NCBI RefSeq assembly: GCF_000758525.1
Contig: NZ_CP009241.1
Coordinates: forward strand, 5,952,001-6,016,000
Direction: 5' to 3'
DNA length: 64,000 nt
DNA from: Paenibacillus sp. FSL H7-0357
GTDB taxonomy: Bacteria; Bacillota; Bacilli; Paenibacillales; Paenibacillaceae
Shown here: positions 37,968-47,147 of the stretch, one piece after another
Position numbering within the stretch: position 1 is the first letter of the stretch
How the letters are laid out: each line of letters starts with the position of its first letter
Program-made: the position numbers and the translations under genes
The notes under the pieces: model-generated
The model's database searches: none
What the model was told of the DNA's origin: nothing
The model's input: the letters and a program-made list of their open reading frames with translations, nothing else

Positions 37968-39851
37968 TTATCCGGCCAGTGCCGATTTAATCTGTCTGGT
38001 GTAGAACAGACGGACAACACAAAAGTAAACGAGCTGAATGATAAAGAACAGGCTGAGTACAAGAACGGATTCTTTAAACATTGAATAATTGAACATGTGG
38101 GACAGAGTGGTAAGTGCCACCGCTCCATGCACCAGTGCGACAACGATAGGAGCGAAGAACAGCAGACTGATTTGGCGGTTCAATATCTTGCCCAGCTCTC
38201 TTTCGCTTAGTCCCAGCTTGGAAATGGCTTTGAACTTTTGTTTATCTTCATCCAGGTCACTGTATAGCCGGAAATAAAGAAAGCTGCCGGCAGAGACAAA
38301 AAACACAATTCCGATAAAGAAACCGATGAACATCAGTGGCCCAAAGCTTTCATTAATCCGGTTTGTCTGAAATTCAAGTGCATAAAATTCGTAATTTTCG
38401 TCATATGGAAGTTTGTTGGTCAGCTTTCCGCCCGCAGCCACCGCTCCCTGCTGCTTAATCGGCCCGTGCCAGGCATAATAATGACTTTCTTGATCCGGCG
38501 GGGCGAGTTTTGCAAACAGTTCATCAGGGACAATGTAATAGCCGCTCAAACCCCGTATCGCCGGAGATACAACCGCCTGGGTTGCTTCGATGACTATCCC
38601 GGACTGTAGCTTTACAGGCTGGTGGAGCATCTTTTCACCTTTCCGTGACAACCCAAAATCAACGATGGCCGCCTTCCCGTCAGAAAGCTTTATAGGTTTG
38701 ATTCCAAGCAGCTCCGCAAGATGGTTATACTCGGCTTGCTTCACTAGGGTAAGCGTTTGATTGCCTTCGGCAGTATTATAATAATTAAGCTCAAGTAAAG
38801 TCTTTTCAGCGGTAACCTTGGATTCGCTTAAGCTCTGATCAATCAGTTGTACATGGGCTTGTTCCTTACTGTCGCTATCAGCGGCCAGGTATGTGAACAG
38901 ATAAGGATTTTCCTTCGTCATTGCCCCATTAAGCATGGATTGAAATCCGTACAATGCGCCTATGGCACTAAAGGAAACTGTAGAGATGATGGCGACCAGA
39001 AAAAAGGAGCGTGCATTGTCCTTCATCCGGTAGGAGAGATCGGAGAACAGCAGCATATTGGTCTTAAACCAGAAAAAACGCTCCTTTCCCTTCAGCTTCC
39101 GGATCAGATATACACTGAGCTGTGTGAACAGCAGATACGTACCAATAGTCACCATAATTACTACAGGCGGAAGCAAGAACACAACATCCAAGCCGCTTGC
39201 CCGTAAAGCAAGGAAATAGCTGGTCCCTAGCAATGCCACCACAAGCAGTGACAGCAGCAGTGAAGCCTTCGGCTCCCGCTTGGGCTGACGATCCGCCTTG
39301 ATGAGAGTGATCAGCTTGCCGCTCCGCAGCACCACTGAAATAAACAGGGAGATCAGGATGAACAGCAGCAGGAATGAAGCCAGCGTGAGGAAGATCGCCT
39401 TGAACGGAAAATAGAATTGCAGCTGCTCATTGAGCGCAAGCGCCTGCTCTCCGGCAAGCAAAATCCCCTTCGCAAACACAATTCCCAGACCGATACCACT
39501 AATAGTTGCTCCGAACCCGATAATCATATTCTCCAGAAAAATCATCGTCCGCAGCTGGCGGGTAGTCATACCCTGCATCATCATTAATCCGAATTCCCTT
39601 TTCCGCGATTGCAGAAATGCGCTCATCGAGTAAAGCACGAAAAAAAAGGAAAACACATAGATAATCCATTTCGACACCGAAAGGGCAACCACCGCACTCG
39701 ACTGCATACGATCTTCACTAAGCATCGGATGAAACGCAAAGATGGAAAAGGTGAAAAACACCATTACGGTAAACATACTGCTCAAGAAATACGCGGTGTA
39801 GAGCCGTTTATTCCGGCTGACGTTACGGAATGCGAATTGACGGAACGTCAT
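37968..39851 (-). CDS. BceB-type ABC transporter permease (antimicrobial peptide resistance)
   Basis: A 627-residue permease with ten predicted helices and a large extracellular domain (about 285-495) between helices 7 and 8, the hallmark of BceB-type transporters. These sense and remove bacitracin and other lipid II-binding peptides and also activate their histidine kinase. FtsX-like segments occur near residues 45-230 and at the C-terminus. I place the start at ATG 39851, 8 bp after GGGGGG, which overlaps the end of the ATPase gene by 29 bp. The original target compound is not known; the family covers bacitracin, nisin, mersacidin and others. Confidence 0.92.
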   Translation of the reverse strand: MTFRQFAFRNVSRNKRLYTAYFLSSMFTVMVFFTFSIFAFHPMLSEDRMQSSAVVALSVSKWIIYVFSFFFVLYSMSAFLQSRKREFGLMMMQGMTTRQLRTMIFLENMIIGFGATISGIGLGIVFAKGILLAGEQALALNEQLQFYFPFKAIFLTLASFLLLFILISLFISVVLRSGKLITLIKADRQPKREPKASLLLSLLVVALLGTSYFLALRASGLDVVFLLPPVVIMVTIGTYLLFTQLSVYLIRKLKGKERFFWFKTNMLLFSDLSYRMKDNARSFFLVAIISTVSFSAIGALYGFQSMLNGAMTKENPYLFTYLAADSDSKEQAHVQLIDQSLSESKVTAEKTLLELNYYNTAEGNQTLTLVKQAEYNHLAELLGIKPIKLSDGKAAIVDFGLSRKGEKMLHQPVKLQSGIVIEATQAVVSPAIRGLSGYYIVPDELFAKLAPPDQESHYYAWHGPIKQQGAVAAGGKLTNKLPYDENYEFYALEFQTNRINESFGPLMFIGFFIGIVFFVSAGSFLYFRLYSDLDEDKQKFKAISKLGLSERELGKILNRQISLLFFAPIVVALVHGAVALTTLSHMFNYSMFKESVLVLSLFFIIQLVYFCVVRLFYTRQIKSALAG

Positions 39852-40590
39852 TTCCATATCCCCCCAACAGCGAAAGTGTATCAATGATTTTCTGGAAAAA
39901 GCTTTGGCGGTTGTCCCCACGGTGGATCTCCGTATAAAATCTGCCATCTTTAATGAACACTACCCGATGGCAATAGCTGGCCGCCACAGCGTCATGGGTG
40001 ACAAGCATCATGGTCGTTTTCTGTTCCCGGTTGATGGTTTCCAGCATATCCATGACATCCTTTGCCGCTTTGGAATCCAGATTACCGGTGGGTTCATCCG
40101 CCAGCAGCAGCTTGGGTGAATGAATCATAGCTCTGGCGATTGCCGTCCGCTGGGCCTGCCCCCCGGAGATTTCATAGGTACGTTTCTTCATGATGGCGGT
40201 TATTCCCAGCTTATCGGCAATCGCTTGTGCCTTTTGCTTCATTTCGCTGATCTGGGTTCCATCCAGTGTCAGCGGCAGCACAATATTCTCCTCCACGGTC
40301 AGGGTATTCAGCAGATTGAAGTCCTGAAAAACAAAACCTAGCTGCCGGCGGCGAAATACCGCCAAATCGTTTTTGCTCAGCTTTCCTATATCCTTGTTGT
40401 CGATGATAATTTCCCCTGTGGTTGGGCCGTCGACTGTAGCAATCATATTAAGAAGAGTTGTTTTACCGCTTCCGGAAGGACCCATAATCCCGACGAATTC
40501 TCCAGCGTCGATAGTTAAATCAATGTCGGTCAAAGCCCGGTAGGCCACATTTCCTTCATATATTTTACTAACCTGTCTTACCTCCAGCAT
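39823..40590 (-). CDS. BceA-type ABC transporter ATPase
   Basis: A 255-residue ATPase partner of the BceB-like permease. Walker A is GIMGPSGSGKTTLLNMIA, the signature is EISGGQAQRTAIARAM, and Walker B is LLADEPTGNLD with the following His loop VTHDAVAAS. The order kinase, ATPase, permease on one strand, and the overlap with the permease gene, define a bce operon. The ATG has a GGAGAGGAG site upstream. Expression is likely driven by the BceR-type operator at 40684-40697. Confidence 0.94.
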   Translation of the reverse strand: MLEVRQVSKIYEGNVAYRALTDIDLTIDAGEFVGIMGPSGSGKTTLLNMIATVDGPTTGEIIIDNKDIGKLSKNDLAVFRRRQLGFVFQDFNLLNTLTVEENIVLPLTLDGTQISEMKQKAQAIADKLGITAIMKKRTYEISGGQAQRTAIARAMIHSPKLLLADEPTGNLDSKAAKDVMDMLETINREQKTTMMLVTHDAVAASYCHRVVFIKDGRFYTEIHRGDNRQSFFQKIIDTLSLLGGYGNDVPSIRIP

Positions 40591-40683
40591 AATGCTTCTA
40601 TCTCCTCTCCTGCATTAAATCCTTCTATAAACCACTATACCGGAGACACAGAACATCAACTATCGATTTAGGTTTCACTTTTA

Positions 40684-40697
40684 TTACACGGATGTAA
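40684..40697 (-). promoter_or_regulatory. BceR-type operator TTACA-N4-TGTAA before the bceAB-like genes
   Basis: The inverted repeat TTACATCCGTGTAA on the minus strand fits the known core of BceR-binding sites (TNACA-N4-TGTAA). It starts one base after the stop of the kinase gene, about 94 bp upstream of the ATPase start. A poor -35 and a TATAGT -10 follow some 45 bp downstream, as expected for an activator-dependent promoter. Confidence 0.65.
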
Positions 40698-40698
40698 G

Positions 40699-41694
40699 CT
40701 AATGATTGGCTGCAAATACAATGCGCACCACTGTCCCTACGCCAACCTCCGACTCCAGCTCAAGCCGGTGCCCGAGACGGTCGGCAGACTCCTTCGTCAA
40801 ATACAGTCCCATTCCTGTAGATTCACGCAGCCCCCGCCCGTTGTCGCCAGTAAAAAAAGGGTCAAAGACCCGTTTGAGATCAGACGCCTGGATCCCTATC
40901 CCCTGATCTCTGACCTCAATGATGGGTTCAGCGTTCCGTAAATAGCAGGAAACGACAATCCTTTTATCCTCTGTATCTTTGGCAGCTGAATATTTGATGG
41001 CATTGTTAATGATTTGGGACAGCATAAAGAACAGCCACTTCTCATCGCTCTGGGCAGTAATCCCGGGATCCGCAGCCAGAACCTCGGGAAATATCCGGTT
41101 GCGGATGAACAGGCGTTTGTGGTCATGCACAACCTCGTTCACGAGCTGCGGCAGAACGACCGGTTTGACATGAAAATCCTTTTCAAAGGCACGGAGCCTG
41201 GCCATGTATAACACCGTATGCAGGCCGCTGCGCATCCGCTCCAGCTCCTCACGGATGCTGGCAAACTCAGGCTCATCCATATTCTGAACCGTGAGCTCAA
41301 TGACCGAAAGCGGCGTTTTCATCTGATGGACCCATTGATCAATAAAGGTTAAGTGCTGCTCCTGCTGCTTTTTCACCGCTATGAGCTGCTGCATGGAATG
41401 GCGGTACTGAGCATGCAGCAATTCTTCAAGCGCTTTGGATACAGGTGTGTTATCAATCTTTTGATAAGATTCGTCCAGCGTTTCCAGTGGCCGGCTCAGG
41501 CGAAGATAGTAGCGGCGCCGGGTGAGATAATGCCGAACCAGATAACAGCCAAGGAAGAAAAAACCTATGAAGGCCGCATATAGAGCTGTCGAAAGATGGT
41601 TATAGCCGTCGAGCCAGTAGATCGATAGTATCGCAGCAAATTGAACAATTTGAACGGCGATCAATAAAGTATGCTCCCGGATAAACAGCTTCAT
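40699..41694 (-). CDS. BceS-type intramembrane-sensing histidine kinase
   Basis: A 331-residue kinase with two N-terminal helices (about 10-30 and 35-55) joined by only a few outside residues. It therefore lacks a sensor domain and relies on the BceB-type transporter for input. The phospho-acceptor His lies in IDQWVHQMKTPLSVIELT, the BceS-type His-Gln-Met-Lys pattern. The ATP-binding N box (IINNAIKYSA), G1 (RDQGIGI) and G2 (STGMGLYLTKE) are intact. It overlaps the response regulator gene by 4 bp. Confidence 0.93.
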   Translation of the reverse strand: MKLFIREHTLLIAVQIVQFAAILSIYWLDGYNHLSTALYAAFIGFFFLGCYLVRHYLTRRRYYLRLSRPLETLDESYQKIDNTPVSKALEELLHAQYRHSMQQLIAVKKQQEQHLTFIDQWVHQMKTPLSVIELTVQNMDEPEFASIREELERMRSGLHTVLYMARLRAFEKDFHVKPVVLPQLVNEVVHDHKRLFIRNRIFPEVLAADPGITAQSDEKWLFFMLSQIINNAIKYSAAKDTEDKRIVVSCYLRNAEPIIEVRDQGIGIQASDLKRVFDPFFTGDNGRGLRESTGMGLYLTKESADRLGHRLELESEVGVGTVVRIVFAANH

Positions 41695-42401
41695 TGGCTG
41701 CCCTCTGTCCAGGTGATGTTCAACTTATAGCCTGATCCCCTGACCGTAAGCACAGCTTCCTCGATGCCAAGCTCCTGGAACTTCTTCCGGACCCGTGTAA
41801 TATTTACGTTGAGCGTATTTTCATCCACAAAAGCTTGCGGATCCCACAGCTTCTCCAGCAAAGCCTCCCTGCTGGCCACCCTTGGGTAGCGCTCCATGAG
41901 GCTCTCTATTATATCCGATTCTTTTTTAGTCAAGGTCACCATGGCTTGTCCCAGCTGCAGCTCAAGCCTTTCGGGATAGAGAGTAAGCCCCTCCAGCTCT
42001 ATCACCGGCTCCTCGCGTCTCGCCGCATACTCCCCGTAGGCACGGCGGAGATGACTGTGAATCTTGGCCAGAACAACCCCTGAATGAAATGGCTTGGTGA
42101 TATAGTCATCCCCGCCATTCTCAAGTGCCATAATCTGATCCATTTCACCTTCACGGGCCGAAATAAACAGTACCGGACATGTGGAAATCCGGCGGATTTG
42201 CCGGCACCAGTAATAACCGTCGTAACTCGGAAGATTCACGTCAAGCAGCACCAGCTCCGGCTTAACCTGCTGGAATTCCTCAAACACCTGTTGAAAGTCC
42301 TTCACCCGTACCACATCATAACCGTACTTTAAAATAGCAGACAGCAGAAGATCCGCAATTTTGGGATCATCCTCCACAATCATAATTTTGAACATATTCA
42401 T
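41691..42401 (-). CDS. BceR-type OmpR-family response regulator
   Basis: A 236-residue transcription activator with a receiver domain (phospho-Asp in LVLLDVNLPSYDG, near residue 54) and a C-terminal winged-helix domain of the OmpR type. It should be phosphorylated by the adjacent BceS-like kinase and bind the TTACA-N4-TGTAA site before the transporter genes. The start is one of two close ATG codons (42401 or 42395) that share an AAGGAG site; the frame stays open upstream to 42488 without a better site. It lies 40 bp after the second kinase gene. Confidence 0.93.
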   Translation of the reverse strand: MNMFKIMIVEDDPKIADLLLSAILKYGYDVVRVKDFQQVFEEFQQVKPELVLLDVNLPSYDGYYWCRQIRRISTCPVLFISAREGEMDQIMALENGGDDYITKPFHSGVVLAKIHSHLRRAYGEYAARREEPVIELEGLTLYPERLELQLGQAMVTLTKKESDIIESLMERYPRVASREALLEKLWDPQAFVDENTLNVNITRVRKKFQELGIEEAVLTVRGSGYKLNITWTEGSQ

Positions 42402-42441
42402 GGCACTCCTTATGGATTCATCAATGTTAATATTAATCAGC

Positions 42442-43866
42442 TCAAAGCGTCGGCTCCGGCATCGGGTTCCCCGCCTTTTCAAGGACAATATGCGCCCGCA
42501 ATCTCAATGTTGCTTTTAACCCCTGGCCTTTGTCACTTTCCAGAATAAGCATGCCTTGGTGGGCCTGTGCGATTCGTGCAACCATAGGAAGTCCCAATCC
42601 ATGACCTTGACGAACAGGGCGGATCCGCCCAGCCGTATAGGGCAAAACAACAACTTCTGATAAATGCTCCTTAGGAATGCCCGTCCCGTTATCCGCAACA
42701 ACAAATTGATAGAAGGCACCTTCAGAAGAACTTGACGTCTCTAGTATAATCCGGCAGCCTTCCGGGTTATGCCGTACGCTGTTATGAACCAGATTGCTTA
42801 CCGCACGATACAGCAATCTCTCATCCCCCATAATTCTCAAGCTCTCATCACTGATCTTGATTGTAATGGGATAGCGCTCATCCAGACCGTTATTCAAAAA
42901 CTCGGAAGCCACCTGTCTTGCCAGAACTGAGAGCCGGATCTGTTTTAGATGCAGCGGCTGCATATCGTATTCAAGCATGGATACCAGATTCAGGTCATTC
43001 ACCAAAGATCGCAGAATTTCTCCCTGCCGCCGGATAATGGCTGCATGCTGTTTTTGTTCAGTTGTCAGTCCGGGCTGTTCTTCCAGTTCACTTGCATAGC
43101 CCAGAATCATAGAAAGCGGCGTACGGATATCATGGGAAATACCTGCAATCCAATTGGAGCGTGCTCCATCTCTGGCCTTAAGCGCGTCATTTTTATTCTG
43201 CAGCATATCCGATGTTGAATTTATGCTTTCTGACAGGTCACGGAAAATGCCACCCTTGTCCATATGGACCGGTCTCTCCTTCGCCAGGGCATGAATTCCC
43301 TCAATCAGTGGCCGAATGCTGCGGATTAAGCGGTTCCCCGTGAATAAGGATAACAGTAAAGCCAGAGCTATATTGGCTGCGAAGACCAGCACAATTCGTA
43401 TAGGCAGTGACTTGAGCCAATCCACTAAAAATTCAAGCGGGTATTTTACATACGTATTCTTCGGATACCCTAAGACAAGCAGCCCCTCTTTATGTTCCCA
43501 GACGTACACAGGATACTCCTTGAGATAAAAGCGTGAAAATTTAGCCACATCAATAAGAGTATAGGAACGCGGAATTTCTTCAGGCAACTTCTCACTCCAC
43601 CTTACCTCCCCCTTCTCATCCAGCAGCATAACCCATGCTTGATCCTGTTTCAGGAGATTCGCCGATTGCGCATCTAAAATATATTTCCCGTTCTCCCCCG
43701 TAAGTCCTTCAGCAATCTGCTGTACAACAGTCTCCGGAGAAGGCCTTTTATGCACTTCCTTGAATACCAGGGAGCCCAGCATAATGAAGTTGAACAGAAG
43801 TAGCATGACGGAAACCAGAATCGTCGCTACAACAAATTTCCGTAAAATCCGGATAACCCCATCCAT
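42442..43866 (-). CDS. Sensor histidine kinase of a lantibiotic-type resistance module
   Basis: A 474-residue membrane kinase. Two helices (about 11-33 and 155-178) enclose an extracellular sensor of about 120 residues. A HAMP-like stretch follows, then the His box NWIAGISHDIRTPLSMILGY, the N box (NLVHNSVRHNP), G1 (VADNGTGIP) and G2 (RQGHGLGLPMVARI). It resembles kinases such as CprK/NsaS-like and Lan-type sensors that respond to cationic peptides. The ATG overlaps the stop of the upstream regulator (TAATG), so the two are translationally coupled. They diverge from the LanFEG-like transporter operon. Confidence 0.88.
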   Translation of the reverse strand: MDGVIRILRKFVVATILVSVMLLLFNFIMLGSLVFKEVHKRPSPETVVQQIAEGLTGENGKYILDAQSANLLKQDQAWVMLLDEKGEVRWSEKLPEEIPRSYTLIDVAKFSRFYLKEYPVYVWEHKEGLLVLGYPKNTYVKYPLEFLVDWLKSLPIRIVLVFAANIALALLLSLFTGNRLIRSIRPLIEGIHALAKERPVHMDKGGIFRDLSESINSTSDMLQNKNDALKARDGARSNWIAGISHDIRTPLSMILGYASELEEQPGLTTEQKQHAAIIRRQGEILRSLVNDLNLVSMLEYDMQPLHLKQIRLSVLARQVASEFLNNGLDERYPITIKISDESLRIMGDERLLYRAVSNLVHNSVRHNPEGCRIILETSSSSEGAFYQFVVADNGTGIPKEHLSEVVVLPYTAGRIRPVRQGHGLGLPMVARIAQAHQGMLILESDKGQGLKATLRLRAHIVLEKAGNPMPEPTL

Positions 43867-44579
43867 TACCGGTCCCCCTGTACAAGCAGCTTATAACCAA
43901 GTCCTCTTACCGTAAGCAAATGCACGGGCTTGGATGGTTCCTCTTCTATTTTTTCCCGGATTCGCCGCACATGTACCATTAATGTATTCTCATAGCCGAA
44001 GCTGTCATCTCCCCATACCGCCTGACATAGGGCGTCGCTTGTTACGATTCTTCCTTGGTTCTCATGCAGTTTAATCAGTATTGCGTGTTCTTTGGCTGTC
44101 AGAGGAAGCTCGGTGCCCTCTCTACGCACAACAGCGCTTTCCAAATCTATCACCTGCCCGCCCAGCCGGAAGACAGGGAGCCTCTCGGGAGCATTGAAGG
44201 CATATGCCCGCTTTAAAATGGCCATCAGCCGTAAAATCAATTCTCTCGGCAGAAAAGGCTTGACGATATAATCATCCGCGCCCAGCCCAAGGCCAAGCAA
44301 TCGGTCTTCATCCTCTCCACGCGCGGAGAGAAACAGCACCGGCATGTCCGAAAATGTTCGGATTGCGGAAAGAAGAGAAAATCCATCTCCGTCAGGCAGC
44401 ATAACATCCAGAATGGCCGCATCCGGCTTTTCCATCCTGCAGATCCTCAACGCATCAGCATAATTACCGGCTATGAAAATACGAAAAAAACCTTCTTTAC
44501 GTAAAAACATCTCTATCATTTCAAGGATTTTTGGTTCGTCATCCACGATCAGTACTTTTTTATTTTTTATGATATCCAA
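43866..44579 (-). CDS. OmpR-family response regulator of the second resistance module
   Basis: A 237-residue regulator with a receiver domain (acidic pair VDDEP, phospho-Asp in AAILDVMLPDGDG, Lys in YIVKPF) and an OmpR-type winged helix (HVRRIREKIEEEPSKPVHLL then RGLGYKLL). It is first in a two-gene operon with the kinase at 42442-43866. Its likely target is the direct repeat TAAGGTAAC/TAAGGTTAT at 44642-44661, in the divergent promoter region of the ABC transporter. Confidence 0.92.
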   Translation of the reverse strand: MDIIKNKKVLIVDDEPKILEMIEMFLRKEGFFRIFIAGNYADALRICRMEKPDAAILDVMLPDGDGFSLLSAIRTFSDMPVLFLSARGEDEDRLLGLGLGADDYIVKPFLPRELILRLMAILKRAYAFNAPERLPVFRLGGQVIDLESAVVRREGTELPLTAKEHAILIKLHENQGRIVTSDALCQAVWGDDSFGYENTLMVHVRRIREKIEEEPSKPVHLLTVRGLGYKLLVQGDR

Positions 44580-44641
44580 TTCGCATCACCCTGTTTAGTA
44601 TACCTGATCTAGCCGGAAACTCGATATTTTCTATTCTCATT

Positions 44642-44661
44642 TAAGGTAACTGTAAGGTTAT
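44642..44661 (+). promoter_or_regulatory. TAAGGTWAY direct repeat, probable response-regulator site
   Basis: TAAGGTAAC and TAAGGTTAT are repeated at 11-bp spacing, one helical turn, the layout preferred by OmpR-family regulators. They lie 27 bp upstream of a TATATT -10 (44689-44694) that has no recognisable -35, so the promoter appears activator dependent. Confidence 0.5.
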
Positions 44662-44733
44662 CTTCAGCCGGAAGCAAGAAGACCTCTCTATATTAATTAC
44701 TGAAGAACAATTATAGAAATGGAGTTGAGAGGC

Positions 44734-45654
44734 TTGATAAATTCGTCCCCTATCGTGCAGACGCATAATCTTTCCAAAACTTATGACGGTGTACACCGGG
44801 TACATCAAATTAGTCTGATTGTTGAGAAAGGTGAGATATATGGGTTTCTAGGTCCTAACGGAGCGGGGAAAACCACTACTTTAAAAATGCTGCTGGGTCT
44901 TATTAAACCTACGGAAGGAACGATCAAGATTTTCGGTAATGACTTGGAGAACAGCCGGGCATCTATCCTTAACCAAACGGGTTCACTGATTGAATCCCCG
45001 TCCTACTATGGACATCTCACCGGGTTAGAGAACATGCGGGTGATGCAGCGTCTGAGGAACGTGCCCAACAAAAATATAGATGAAGTTCTGAAGATCGTAC
45101 GTCTTGAAAATCAAAAACACAAACAAGCCAGCCAATATTCGCTGGGTATGAAGCAGCGTCTTGGGATTGCCATGGCTCTGCTTGCCTTTCCGAGTCTGCT
45201 GATCCTCGATGAACCTACAAATGGACTGGATCCTGCGGGGATCGGTGAAATCCGGGAACTGATTAAATCCCTGCCCGGGCAATATGGAATAACCATTCTA
45301 CTCTCAAGCCACCTGCTGTCGGAGATCGAGCAGATTGCGAGTTCCGTTGGAATTATCAGTGAAGGCAAGCTTTTGTTCCAGGGAACGATGGAAGATCTTC
45401 GAAAGAATAACCAGGCAACGATACACATCCAGACAAATGATAACGCCAAAGCCGCAAAAATACTGCTTGCGCATGAATATATGCCTAGATTTCAGGAAAA
45501 GCACCTCATGTTCGAATACTTGGATGACGGAGAGGTGTCCCGGATCAATCGAATTCTGGTCGAAAACAACCTTTCTGTTTCAAGAATTCAGGAACATCAA
45601 AAAAGTCTGGAGGATATATTTCTTGATCTTACCGGAAAGGAGCGGAGTCTGTGA
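44734..45654 (+). CDS. LanF/BcrA-type ABC ATPase (peptide antibiotic resistance)
   Basis: A 306-residue ATPase with Walker A GFLGPNGAGKTTTLKMLLG, the signature YSLGMKQRLGIAMALLA and Walker B LLILDEPTNGLDPAGI. The long C-terminal part (220-306) is typical of LanF, BcrA and CprA proteins. I prefer TTG 44734 because GGAG lies 9 bp upstream; an in-frame ATG at 44719 has no ribosome site. The two permease genes follow at once with a 4-bp overlap. The module would expel lantibiotics or similar membrane-inserted peptides. Confidence 0.92.
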   Translation: MINSSPIVQTHNLSKTYDGVHRVHQISLIVEKGEIYGFLGPNGAGKTTTLKMLLGLIKPTEGTIKIFGNDLENSRASILNQTGSLIESPSYYGHLTGLENMRVMQRLRNVPNKNIDEVLKIVRLENQKHKQASQYSLGMKQRLGIAMALLAFPSLLILDEPTNGLDPAGIGEIRELIKSLPGQYGITILLSSHLLSEIEQIASSVGIISEGKLLFQGTMEDLRKNNQATIHIQTNDNAKAAKILLAHEYMPRFQEKHLMFEYLDDGEVSRINRILVENNLSVSRIQEHQKSLEDIFLDLTGKERSL

Positions 45655-46403
45655 TAAAGGCCTTAGCTTTGGAGTATTTTAAAATCCGCCGTAAAAAAGT
45701 ATGGGTGATGCTGACCTTGTTTCTGGCTGCGGAATTGGTGTGGGCTTCGCTGTCTATGAGCATCTCGATCTCCCGCAGTCCGAACAACGCCTCTTGGGAA
45801 GCACTGATTTTCACCCTATCTTCTATGAATGGACTTTTTCTGCCCATTATATCAGCAATTATCGTTTCCAGGATTTGTGATATGGAACATAAGGGAAGCA
45901 CCTGGAAAATGCTTATGACAACCTCTATAGGCCGCAATCATGTCTATGCAGCCAAGTACATGTGTGCCAGCAGCTTGGCTTTGTACGGCATCGTCATCCA
46001 GGCGGGATTTATCATCGGCTTCGGATCCCTCAACAACTTCGCGGGGCCGCTGCCGGTGTCTCTGCTTTTGCAATTTATTGCCGGAACGCTGCTCACCAAT
46101 TTGGCAATCACCTCCATGCAGCAATGGTTGTCACTGGCCGTAAAGAATCAAGCCTTTGCCTTGAGTCTGGGTATGTTGGGCGGTTTTCTCGGTACAACCC
46201 TAACCCTGTTTCCTTCTTCCATTCGCCATTTCTTCATCTGGTCCTACTATATGGATTTGAGCCCGGTGATGTATGTTTATAACGCCTCTTCCGGAACGTA
46301 TTTGAGCGGAACGATGCACCTTGGCTTGCTGCTTGCAGTATTATTCATGGCTCTTATCTTTTATTTAGGCGGCAATTTTCACATTTCAAGGCAAGACATC
46401 TAA
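45651..46403 (+). CDS. LanE-type ABC-2 permease subunit
   Basis: A 250-residue membrane protein with six helices of the ABC-2 type found in lantibiotic immunity transporters. The N-terminus ALALEYFKIRRKKVWVMLTL is typical of LanE/LanG subunits, which begin with a short amphipathic segment and K-x-R-R. DMEHKGSTWKMLMTTSIGR is the conserved cytoplasmic coupling loop with the E-box. The start is GTG, overlapping the ATPase stop (GTGA), which couples translation. Confidence 0.88.
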   Translation: MIKALALEYFKIRRKKVWVMLTLFLAAELVWASLSMSISISRSPNNASWEALIFTLSSMNGLFLPIISAIIVSRICDMEHKGSTWKMLMTTSIGRNHVYAAKYMCASSLALYGIVIQAGFIIGFGSLNNFAGPLPVSLLLQFIAGTLLTNLAITSMQQWLSLAVKNQAFALSLGMLGGFLGTTLTLFPSSIRHFFIWSYYMDLSPVMYVYNASSGTYLSGTMHLGLLLAVLFMALIFYLGGNFHISRQDI

Positions 46404-46415
46404 GGAGGTAACAAG

Positions 46416-47147
46416 ATGCTCAGAAGCGTTACAACTGAATGGTTCAAGCTCCGTCATTCCCGCATCAGCCTTGTGCTGGCCATCCTGCCCGTCATGAGTC
46501 TGGTGATCGGATGTTTTAACTTTTATTTTAATCAAGCAGCCTTGCAAAATGGATGGTACAGCTTGTGGACACAGGTCAGTTTATTTTACGGAGAATTTTT
46601 CCTGCCGATACTCATTGCGATCTGTTGTGCATTCGTATGCAGGCTAGAACATAACAACCGGAACTGGAATCTGATTCTAACCTCCCCCGTATCTGTTTCT
46701 AGCGTATTTATGGCCAAGCTTATTATCGTAAGCTTACTTATCTTCATAGTGCAGACGTTATTCATGGTGATGTACTGGTCAGCTGGTCAGCTGTTTTCCA
46801 TTTCTGGAGCTTTTCCAACTGAAACAATAGTCTGGGGCTTTCGCGGATGGCTTTCCTCGGTGGCTATTGCCGCCTTGCAATTAGGTTTTTCCATACGCAT
46901 ACGCAGCTTCGCTGCCCCGATCGGAATCAGTCTCTGTGCAGTCTTCCTTGGTCTGGTCATGTATGTAGCGAAAATCGGTATGTTGTTCCCCTACTCCCTG
47001 TTGACCATCGGTATGAGTGTGCTGAGCCAGCGGGATTTGACACCTGCAGAGAACCTTTCCTTTTTCTTCATGAATGTTACGTTTATTGCGTTGTTTGCGG
47101 CGTGGTCAATTCATCGGCTGAAGCATAAAGATATGGCTTTATCCTGA
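46416..47147 (+). CDS. LanG-type ABC-2 permease subunit
   Basis: A 243-residue second permease, six helices, with the same layout: an N-terminal TTEWFKLRHSRISLVLAIL leader and a coupling loop RLEHNNRNWNLILTSPVSVSS that mirrors that of the first permease. The two are paralogous halves of one channel. AAGGAGG lies 6 bp before the ATG. Directly after its TGA, in the same frame, the sequence continues as a YxeA-family fragment. Confidence 0.88.
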   Translation: MLRSVTTEWFKLRHSRISLVLAILPVMSLVIGCFNFYFNQAALQNGWYSLWTQVSLFYGEFFLPILIAICCAFVCRLEHNNRNWNLILTSPVSVSSVFMAKLIIVSLLIFIVQTLFMVMYWSAGQLFSISGAFPTETIVWGFRGWLSSVAIAALQLGFSIRIRSFAAPIGISLCAVFLGLVMYVAKIGMLFPYSLLTIGMSVLSQRDLTPAENLSFFFMNVTFIALFAAWSIHRLKHKDMALS

